Source: Metaphire vulgaris
Taxonomy: Eukaryota > Annelida > Clitellata > Crassiclitellata > Megascolecidae
Direction: 5' to 3'
NCBI GenBank assembly: GCA_018105865.1
Contig: CM030834.1
Location: forward strand, 3,267,115 to 3,331,114
DNA length: 64,000 nucleotides
Part shown: piece after piece, positions 44,589 through 54,751 of the stretch
How positions within the stretch are numbered: the stretch's first letter is position 1
Layout of the letters: each line of letters begins with the position of its first letter
Translations under genes and position numbers: made by a program
The notes under the pieces: model-generated
The model's input: only the letters and a program-made list of their open reading frames with translations
Told to the model about the DNA's origin: nothing
Database searches by the model: none

Positions 44589-47305
44589 CATCATCATCAT
44601 CAACAGCGTCATCATCAAAATTGTGTAATCTGCATCTGGGTATTTCGCATTTGCTACCACCATGCAGATCGCTTTTTGTATTTATTCTTAGGCCTTTGTT
44701 TTCACATTCTTCTGTCAACCTGTCTAATAGAGTTTACAATTTTGCTTCCAAATTTGCGATCAGAGTTGAGCTGAGCTGTTGATAAAAGTCCGCTGTAGTA
44801 AAGGATTATGGAAGGCACTAGTTTGGCCAGTTGCAACCTGCTCTGAGAGTTGGACAATAAACAAAGGTGAACGTAGAATAGACGCGTTTGAAATGAAGGG
44901 ATATCGCCAAATCTTGAGAGTCTCGTGGACAGCAAAAAAAGCTGACGAATGAGTGTTAGAACATGCGGGAGAAACAAGACATTTGCTGAACAACATAAAG
45001 AAAAGGAAAATCAGTTACTTTGGACACATTGTGAGAAAAAGACTTAGCCTATGTATGGAAAAAGAATAAATACAAGGGACACTAACAGACCGAGAACGTC
45101 TTGGCTGGAAAATGTAATATTCTGGACTGGACTGCCGTTGCAAAAATTATTACGGGAGATGGAAGATATACAGAAGTGGAAGATGACGGTTCATTGTGTG
45201 GACCATGCGTCCAGCATAAGCCTGTATGTTGAAGCCAGCTGTGGACGATATATTTGTTAACGCGCAACCAATGCGTTTGCGATAGGCGACATCCAAGCGA
45301 CAGCCAAGGTGATAGCATTCGAATCGAACACGTTTCGTTTAATTTATAATGAAATCATTGAACAAAATAATCATTGAAAGTTTGCTGTAATCATGCCATC
45401 GTGTGCAGCTATTTCAAATATGGGATTTTCTGGGCTTCCTTTTTTAAAGAAGCAATCTGGGCTTTTTCCTATGTTTTGCGTGAATACATATGGCGGATAG
45501 GCTCCGTCCACACGCCCATAGCTCAGAGGCGTCATTTGGGGGGAGGGCTGGGGGGCCGTAGCCCCCAAGAAAATGAAAGTATTAATTTATAATGTACTAA
45601 TGTGCAAAGAATTGCAAAAATTGCCAAAAAAATATTTTAAAAATTGCAAATTTTACAACATTCGCCCTAAAATTTGCCAAAATTGCTCAAAATTTGCAAA
45701 AAATTTGCAAAAAATTGCCAAAAATGCCTAAAATTTGCCAAAATTTGTCAAAAATTTGCAAACAAATTTTCTCGCCCCCAAGAAAAGTGTGAAATGACGC
45801 CACTGCCATAGCTGGCTTCAGTCGTTAAGCAAGCCTGCTTAGGCTCAGGCGCTCTCCTGGATATCATTCCTCCAAGGTGTGGCCCAACGTCGGATCGAGG
45901 ATGGCTAACAACAGAACACAGTATATTACGAGAACTGAAACTGTGTTGACATTTTGCCGTTATTATTATTATTATTTGTGATTAGTTGACCAATTAATTG
46001 CCAACACAAAGAGCAAATAGGCCCTAATGCATGAATTAGGGCCTAAAAACAAAGCAATTTCAAAAGCGAAACGTGAAATTCACTGAATTGTCATTGCACT
46101 TGACATTTCCAAATATAATCAAGCAGCATTATTACTGTGCGACTGCTGATCAAAGTAGAGCGAAACCAAAGGTCATCGCGTTCACTGATGTAAACGAGGG
46201 TAACATCGTAACACTAACGCATGAGGATGACGACTTTCTGAGTCTTTCTCTATAGATGAAAGTAAAGAATAACAATTCGCGTCGGGGCTGAACTATCGTA
46301 AGAGAACTAAATGGTAAGCGCTTTCAATTTTTTTCTGCCATCGGGTGAACGACAGTGACTGCAGCCTTTCCCTCGACGCCTTTCTTTTCACTGAGTAAGC
46401 ACCCAACATACCTGTACTCATTCATGAGCAATAAAATGCCATTAGCTGCATATGTTAGCCTAATAAATGAACAGTGTTAATTGATGTTTCCAGCAGAATA
46501 TCCCTTACTGAACAGTTCTTCAACTATAGGCCCATTTGCTGTTACATCCTGTGTGCTGTTTGTACTTCTTGCAATTGGAACGGTCTATTTAGTGCATCTA
46601 AAGAAAAGACGAACAGGTCAGTCAATTAGAAGATATAGCAATAAACTTAACAATTACCAATTCCTTAAAATTCCAGCAAAGTGGAGTAGCATGTGGAAAA
46701 TGCTAAATGCTGAGGAAATAATTTTACAAACGACCAGGGTTGGAGTTTCCAAGGGGGAGGTTGAAACCCCCAGCTAACTTTGCAGCCCACCCAAAAATCG
46801 CATATCGGGTACATGCAGTTCCTGTCATTCATTGAATTTCAGTCCTCAACCCCCCTCAACCCAAATTTCACAACTCCAACACTGCAAACGACATTCTCCA
46901 GTTTTTCAGTAATTTGAATATTTTCAAAGTTTTGCATTTCGAAAAATCATCGTAATATTCTGCAATGCTAATTGGCTATCACGTGTCAATCTCATTGTCC
47001 GGTTCCTGCATCACATTAACGCCAATTCTACTTTGCTTTGATGGGTAGGTGAAGATAGGGCAGAGCGGGGTATTGGAGATCCGCCGATTTCTACTGAGAA
47101 TCTTCACCTGGAGCCTCTGTCTGATCTCAGCGCTTCGAAACCAAACAGCAACGCACCAGTCGTCAGTGACACGACACAAGAACACCATCGCCAAGAAGAA
47201 CGAAGCGAATTCGAATTGTCTCAAACAGACAATTACGAAATATTAGAAGGTCGGGAGATTTCTGGCCCTAGCATTTATAGTCGATTGAAAAAACCAGTGG
47301 CGTAG
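42287..47305 (+). CDS. Receptor 3: two-Ig transmembrane receptor, ITAM-like tail
   Basis: Exons 42287-42323, 43134-43457, 44085-44459, 46494-46616 and 47049-47305 join into an open frame of 371 residues. Signal peptide 1-13. Ig1: Cys33, Trp46, DAGTYGC ending at Cys101. Ig2 about 122-245 with ILCEI, YSCQL and two extra Cys (AICGS, DRCEG). Membrane span about 258-280, then HLKKRR. Tail: Tyr349 in NYEIL and Tyr363 in SIYSRL with ten residues between the two YxxL units. SIYSRL also fits the ITIM pattern. The first Ig1 acceptor AG used in receptors 1 and 2 is CG here, but a second AG six bases on is in frame. The last residues KKPVA and the TAG stop come from a MITE that begins at 47295. No named orthologue recognised. 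Confidence 0.8.
42520..42850 (+). mobile_element. LINE C-terminal relic in receptor 3 intron 1
   Basis: Same relic as 10090-10430 with the RPKRKWTDDV-like stretch at about 42706-42735. Frameshifts and stops present. Confidence 0.5.
43482..43899. mobile_element. MITE with CCATAAATGACGTCA ends, receptor 3 intron 2
   Basis: Orthologous to 11088-11505 and 25386-25802. It supplies a stop codon (43496) to any transcript that retains intron 2. Confidence 0.75.
44740..45245 (+). mobile_element. LINE C-terminal relic, receptor 3 intron 3
   Basis: Orthologous to 12410-13050. Readable blocks: RRIDAFEMKGYRQILRV, KKRKISYFGHIVRKRLSLC, RPRTSWLENV. Broken by frameshifts. Receptor 2 lacks it. Confidence 0.7.
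45524..45805. mobile_element. hAT-like MITE, AGAGGCGTCATTTGGGG family
   Basis: CCATAGCT duplicated on both sides. Same site as 13319-13551 in receptor 1. The interior is a longer AAAATTTGCCAAAATTT-type tandem array. Confidence 0.85.
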
Positions 47306-47595
47306 CCAGGATTTTCGAAAGGTGGTTTTTTGGTTTTCGTCGTGACCAACTTCGAAAAATCTTGACAAGCAAATAACAGGTCTTCAGCATTATTTTTCGG
47401 CTTTACAGATGCCGACAAGTAAAAAAACTCATCTGCATCTTTCCTCCCTATTATTTCTTTCTCCAGACCATGACAAGCAAAAAACCCTCAAAATCGCTTT
47501 CATAAATAAAAATGCATTAAATCATGTTAAACTAATTTTTCCGTCGGCAGCCAAGGGGGTTTAACCCCCAACGCCCCCTCTTGGCTACGCCACTG
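47295..47595. mobile_element. hAT-like MITE that ends the receptor 3 frame
   Basis: CAGTGGCGTAGCCAGG start and TTGGCTACGCCACTG end; diverged 8-bp flanks GAAAAAAC and CATAAAAC. The element's own bases encode the last residues and the TAG stop (47303-47305) of receptor 3 and an AATAAA at 47505. GACAAGCAAA motifs at 47364 and 47472. Confidence 0.85.
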
Positions 47596-47599
47596 CATA

Positions 47600-48900
47600 A
47601 AACAAAATTCTTAAAAATGGACTTTCGAAGATTGAAGAGCCATTGAAACTCCCAAAGAGATGCGTGCTTATGTAAACGTCGCATCAACAGCATCTGCTTA
47701 CAATTGTAATGTTATCTACGTTGAAATCTACAAGCAGTGCTTTTCTATCTGCTTATCATATGATTTCTGACATGATATTGCATCGGTTGTGCCAAGATTT
47801 TTATTAATGAAAATACAATCGATAGACGGAGAATCTATGCATTCAATGATCGTATACAAGAATAGTTATCAATCGGAAATGGAATCCATAAGACTTATCC
47901 AGCGACGGGCAACTAACTAAAAACAGTAGTTAAACTATAACTAAATTTAAACTAGAAATAAGTAGCTAAACTTTTAGTTGCAAACTAACTTTCTAAGATA
48001 GTCAACTAAACGACAAATATATAGTTAAACTTTTTTGCAGGTATCAGGTATGTGTTCATGAAAACATAGACGATGCTCGCAACATGGACATATCAGTGAA
48101 TGAACCATTGAAATCATTAATTATTGTCTATTTAATATTTAAGTCTTAGTCTAGACTGCAGAAACACAAGCTTGTAAAGTTTGTTTGGAAAAAATTACCC
48201 ATACCGATCCGTGGGGGCAGGGCCGGATTAAGGTCCGAGTGGGCCTGGTGCTGAGAAAAAAGGCCGTCGCCTATAGTGAAAATCTCTGACAAGCAAAATA
48301 ATAGGTTATCTCCCTTCCAAATCGTGCTGACAAGCAAGAAAAGGTTACCTCCCTTTCAAATCGTGCTGCAAATCGTGCTGACAAGCAAAAAGAAGGTTAT
48401 CTCGAAAATCGGTGGGTCTATTTTCATGATGGGCCGGGGACTACAGCCCTCAGCTCCCGCCTTAATATGGCCCTGTCAATTGGCTATGTCACATCGGAAA
48501 TTAATTATAAATGATTTTGTTGTCTATGAAACCTGTCATGCAATGGACCAGATATCTTAAGACGTGGTTAATTCCTCGATCGACTTTACTATATAGGCTA
48601 GCTTTAAAGACGTTGGTGTTAACAGCCAAACTTGAGAAGTTTCTCTTGTAGATGCTAAATTTGCAGCGACTTTGCGGGGTGTCCAGCAGCTATTGCACAG
48701 CCCCTTAGCTCAAATCTAGGGGTGTCCTGACACCCCGACACCCCATGATCTCGGCCTATGAATTTAGTATAAGAAGTTTTTCAAATAAAATATTATAAAC
48801 TGGTTAATTGTTAACTAATGAAATTATCGCACGCCTTAAGAATAGTAACGATTTGCCATGTACGTCCAGTCAATTATCAGGTTTTTCTCGAGTGAAAATT
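47600..48900. other. Intergenic sequence between receptor 3 and GH20 3' end
   Basis: Equivalent to 15363-16040 and 28620-29320. Around 48205-48475 is a hAT-like stretch with CAGGGCCGGATTAAGG and TTAATATGGCCCTG ends. It contains three spaced GACAAGCAA units (48288, 48329, 48380) separated by TCTCCCTTCCAAATCGTGCT-like spacers. No coding region seen. Confidence 0.55.
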
Positions 48901-48997
48901 GTCTGGAATCAAGACATTATTTGTTGCCTGAGATCCTGGGTAGTTGTTTCTAAGTTTGTGGATCTGAATAACGCTGTCGTGTTTAATGTCCTCAAAT

Positions 48998-49003
48998 TTT
49001 ATT
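48998..49003 (-). promoter_or_regulatory. Candidate poly(A) signal for the GH20 gene
   Basis: Minus-strand AATAAA about 560 nt past the stop at 49564. Position conserved with 29686-29691 in the other copy. Confidence 0.35.
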
Positions 49004-49563
49004 GGATTTTCAATCAAATAATGTTTGAGATTAATTCAAATTGAGACAACAGAACATAAAACAACACTAACAATGGCTAAATGCACAGATCTTAATATAT
49101 AAAATTCAGACACTCGAATAAAAAAAGGAAGCCAGCTTTGGAGAGGGACTTCTGAAGAAGTTTCTATTGTAGACCTCTGTCCATTTGTACAGCTAAACGC
49201 GGATAATGCGGCTTCGCCTCAGTAAATCATGGCTTCTGAAACCAAAACAATCAATACAATAATAAATACTAACACAAATAAACACCAGAAAACATTAACA
49301 CACACTCATGTATCACATATCACTAGAAAAAGTTAACTGAAAATCGCTAATTATCATTTTAATTTCAAAAGCACGATGTATCATGGTGCAGGTAGTGAAA
49401 TATAAACTGCCAAGCACAAAGTTTCAATCAAAATTAAATAAACACTCAGTATTCAGTTTGTCGAAGTGCTGGAGTTTAAATTCCCATTTGGTAGAGGTTT
49501 AAGTTCCAATGTACATAGATATTGTGGGCTAACACACGCCTGTTATTGGCCTTAATTCAGTAC

Positions 49564-49970
49564 TTACACGACAGAAAAACTCAATTTTTCTGATTTTCCC
49601 AGGGGGTTTCCTTCGTTGTAAGTATTCCAGGTGTTACCACCGTCTGTACTGTACTGCAACAGCGAACCTGGAAACTCGGTGTTTGCTTCAACTATATTGG
49701 CTCTAATCCTAAAATTTCAGGATAAAACTTTCGAGTTTATTGCTAATCAAACAGAAATAATCATATAAAATCAAAGTGTGCTGCATTTCCTGTCATTTCT
49801 GTCGCTATCTGAGTTGAGGACAAATGGAACAGTTTGGACGAGGTGGTAGTGACAGTTGAAACAGTAAACGGATTCAAAGGCTAACTTGGAAAACTAGGTT
49901 ATTGAATGCGGAGAGTTACTACAGCGGTTTTAACACAGGCTTACTTAGCCTCCTAAACCACTTTAAATCA

Positions 49971-50009
<39 letters not shown>

Positions 50010-52110
50010 CTGACAGCATTTGCTAATAAGAAATTACATTAATCAAATTTGCAAAACTTTTACATTTTAACGCGAGTTTATTCATGGCTTTTGGATGGTT
50101 CCATACAAACAATTAAAAATGGAATAAAAAGGCCAATAAAACTAAGTGTTCTGTGACAATATTATGACCGTGCATAAATTGTGCAAATTTGCGCCAAAAT
50201 TCTTCGAAGATGTCATTAATTTTCTCTATCGGTTATTCTATTTTCAACTGATTTGAACCAACCTGAAACCAGGAACCGGGAGCCTGTACTTGATGCCCAT
50301 GCGTTCGAGGAACGGCAGCTCCTTGTATCCCAGGGTATTCGCAAAGTCCGTCCAATCTGCATCGCCCAGCTCTTTCAGTTCTGTCTCGTTGGACGCAGTC
50401 TCCCAATCAGCCATGTGCCAAGCTCTCTCGGCGAACGCCAACAGTCGAGGACACAGCATATACTCGAAATCTTCGTTCGAGAGAATGAATTCTCCCCATA
50501 GACTGGCCTGCATTCCTGTCAGTAAGATCAAATTGAGTATTACCTTACCTTCACCAGGGCCGGATTAAGTAAGTAAGTAAATTTCGTAGATTTATATATA
50601 GCGTTTTGGAAAACAACACAACAGTAGCTGCTTATTCTTAGGCACTCAGCCTTTCTTAAAATAGCCACAGGAAAGGTATGAGGTCAGCCAGGCAATAGTC
50701 AACATCCGAAGAGCAGTGAAGCTAGATTGTTACAACTATGGAGGAAATGATTTCAGAAAAAGGAAGGATTTAAGCTTAGACCTGAAGACTTGAGGAGAGA
50801 ATGCAGGAATTATAGGAAAACTGTAAGCTATTTGGGGCCCCCAAGCTAAACATTAGGGACCCTTGACCGATGAAGCGATGAGACCCGTAGGGCCACTCTG
50901 GAATTTTCAGCTAAGGGGACCAATTTGCAGAAATAGGTGACGTCACTAGGCAGTGTTTACGTCCCATTACAGAAATAAGTAAGCAAATTTACACAAATGT
51001 TGCTCCATAAGCAGCATGACAAGAAGACGGGTCACATCGACTGTCCAATTTCAATAAAACGTAGGCCGGTTAACAAACAAATTTTACAGTTGTTTAGGGC
51101 CAATTAAAATTTGGGGCCTTAGGCTGCAGTATGGTCACCTAGGCACTGTCCTTGACCCAGAGCAAAACAAGGAATTCATGACATCGGCAGCCAATGATAA
51201 TTGAAAGTCCTTGTTAAAAGGTACTAAAATGAAGTTAAAAACCTGCAGAGCCTTGACGGCCCCCAAAATGGTTTGCGCTAACCCAGGAGGGGTTAAGGCC
51301 TGTCCATTAATTACGTCAACAAAATAGGGGAGAGGTTCGAAAAAGTTTGACAGTTGTTGACAGGGGAGAGGCCGAGAGAAGTTGACGTCAACAATTTCAT
51401 TTTTTTAAAATAATCAGAAAAATAGGAAACTTCATGGAATACTATTTATTACAGCGGAAAAACGCCTGACAAGCAGAAAAAGGGCAACTAACCAATGATG
51501 TTTTGTGGACTTTCAAGTTCTATACAATCCTTAAAATTCAGGGCACGACAACTTTGCTCTTTGGAGAATGTAGAATTTCTGGGGGAACCTAATTCTCCAG
51601 TGAACATGAAGTCAAACACCGATCGCGAATCAGTGTTCCTCGTCGCCCAAAACAGTCCTAATTCGTCGCCATCTGGTTCGTAAGGATGATCCAAATAGAA
51701 CTTATGAGCATGCGTCAAAATCACCTTAAACAACGAAGAACATCATTATTAACAAGCGAATACCAATCACCAAGGTAGATGGACTATATTCAAATCAGTG
51801 TTATTCAATAGCAGTATTGGTAATTGTGGTAGTAGTAGTAGTAGTTGTTGTTGTTGTAATAGCAGTAGTAGAGTAGTAGTAGTAGTAGTAGTCGCAGCAG
51901 TAGTATTAGTAGTAGTATATTGGCATAAATAGTAGTAGTAGTTGTTGTATTAGTAGTAGTATAGTAGTAGCAGTAGTAGTAGTCATAGTAGTAGTAATAG
52001 TAGTAGTATAGTGGTAGAAGTAGTAGTAGTATATTGGGTGTAGTAGTATTAGTATCAGTATTACTAGTAGTAGTAATAGTAGTAGTAATATTAATAGTAG
52101 TAGTAGTAGC

Positions 52111-52147
<37 letters not shown>

Positions 52148-54439
52148 TAGAAACAGCAGAAGTAGTAGTAGTGGTAAACTCATTAGAGTCAATATGCTTG
52201 TTGTCGTTGTGCCAGAGTCGTTGATGTAGCGCAATATTGCTTACCTTGTAGCCTCGATTAGCATAACGATAAGCTGTTGTTTCCTTTGGAAACCAAGCAT
52301 TGGCCACAAAGTCTGATTTGTTGCTAATATCTCGATCGTTTACGAAAGCGAATCCGTCTTCCCACATCTGGATTCCTACGCCAAGTTCTTTGCAGATGGA
52401 TGTGATTCGTTTGATGAAATAGTGCCTGAGGTTTCCTTTCAGCTCAGGCGTTTTCTTAACAAGAGCAACGCATGCCGGAGAATCGGTTAAAGCGGCGCCC
52501 GAAACTTCGTCGCCTCCAAGGTGAAGCCTTTTCAGCGGCTGAGTATCCTGATCAAATGATTAAACTTAGCACGATTTAAAGTGGCTTAGAAGGCATTACT
52601 GCCTGTGTGAAAGCCACTAGGGGCACTAACTGGGCCTAAACCCTGACGCTCCAGCGCGTAACCCACTCTGCCATCTTCCGCCCCCTTACCATCGTTTTTA
52701 TTTTGTGTCACATACCGAATACTTAACATTTGCAGTCAATGAAGTGTTTTATATTAACCCGCGTATCAATCAATCAATCGATGGATCGGTCGGTAAGTCA
52801 GTCAGTCAGTCAGTCAATCAACTTCTTTGGAGCCACTATTATAATACCCAGGGCATCAGCCGATGGGCCGATGGCACACCAAATCCTGGCCAAATTAGAA
52901 CCAGATCAACGAGAGAGATATTGTCCCAGTGACGTAGCCAAGGGATGTTGGGGGTTAAAGCCCCCATTGGCTGCCCGACCAAAACATTTTTTCATTGTGT
53001 TTCACACATTTTTCATTTTTAGAGGTTAAACCCCCTTGGCTGCCCGACCCAAAATAATTTCCTTCCAAAATTATTTCCTGTAGAATCTAACAGCTAATGC
53101 AATTAAGTAAGGTGACGACCTTTTTTGCTTGTCATGATTTTTCGAAGTTGGAAATCATAACCTCTCCTTCCGGAAATCCTGGCTACGCCACCGTATTGTC
53201 CAAATAATTGGGTGAGAAAACTACCGAAAATAGTTCAAACCAACGAGGAGCAAGTTTTTAGACCGGATCGGAAAGATGGTGTGTTGACTGTACTTGACCC
53301 TCGTGATTAATTAACCCGACGTCACTTACTCGGTGTAGCGTCATCATTGTTCGGACGATCTCCGTGATAAACGTGTACGTCGACTCAATGCATGGATTCA
53401 TGACCGAATCCCTCTGTTGCGTTACACCAAGGTGCCGGAAAGCGTCTTTAGAGTCTTGCAAAAGGTACTTGCCCGCAATTTCTTCACTGACGTTCTTGCG
53501 TTTCATGCGCAAGTAGCGCACCCGCATCGACTGTACAGCGGCGTGCGCGTGTCCGGGCATGTCGATTTCAGGAATGACTTGGACATGATGAGCGTCGGCA
53601 TACAGCAATATGTCCCGGTAATCCTGGACCGAGTAAAACTGTCTCTTCGGAGAAGTTTCGGTTGGCTCGGACCCATAAAATGGCAAGAGACATCGCTCCT
53701 CCTGTAGGTCGACCTCTCCTTGACCCGACCTGGAACAAAGCTACAACTATAATTGCATTCAAATTGATTCACAATCTTCCAGTAACTATCGACACCGGGG
53801 AGGGGGCACTGGAGCGGGTATCCTATTCCGGTTAGGACCGGTCGCGAGACGTGCCCAACAAGTTGACTTATTGGGGGGGGGGTAGGATGCACAATTGAAA
53901 ACGATACGTGAATGCGTTAAGAATACTTGACATGTTTTTGTTCGTCAGATATTCTACCCAAAAATGTCTATGTGTCCCTATTCAAGAATCCTGGTTACGC
54001 CACTGGATATCAATCATGACTATCATTGTAATATTCGGTTTAAATTGCATAGGGCTAAGCCTATGTGTGAAACCGGTTGGTTATATTCGCGCTAATAGCC
54101 AAACGATGTCGCGTAGGACAGCTCTCTCAATGAATTCAGTTGTCTATCTTGAACAACCGTAATTGTTATATTTGTCACACAACAGCGATGTTCAATTCGT
54201 TGAAATAAGGGGCCTTAACTCCCTGATGATCGAGGACGCTGCCCTCAAAGTGGTTGGGTCTTGTCTGGCCGACCCTAAGTGGTGGTCGAAAATACCAATT
54301 TGATAGTTGCCCACCCCAAAAGTGCCTTGAAGAACTCTGCTATGGCCAATTTGAAACAAGCGAAGTTAGTCGATACATTTTCGCTAAGGTGTCTGCATTA
54401 AGTTTTGCTAGTCAGAAATCATTTAAAACGAGACGAAGT

Positions 54440-54472
<33 letters not shown>

Positions 54473-54718
54473 ATATTACTACAATGATATTACTACTACT
54501 ACTACTACTAAGTAAGTAAGTAAGTAAAATCTCGTTAATTTCTAAAGCGCTTCCAAAAGATGCACCGAAGTAGCTCCTTATTCCTATGCGCTCAATCTCA
54601 AATGAAGTAGCTATAGGCAAAGGTGGGTCATTCATGCCGGGTCATTTAATCAAAAGGGCGAGTGGGCAGGACGCTATAGCTATGGAGGAAATGATTTTAC
54701 TACTATTGCTACTACTAT

Positions 54719-54751
<33 letters not shown>

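Noticed and set aside
53330..53729. Two independent functional GH20 genes
   Set aside because: Only one 5' half exists in the window and each 3' half has a frame-breaking indel, so two complete genes are not supported.
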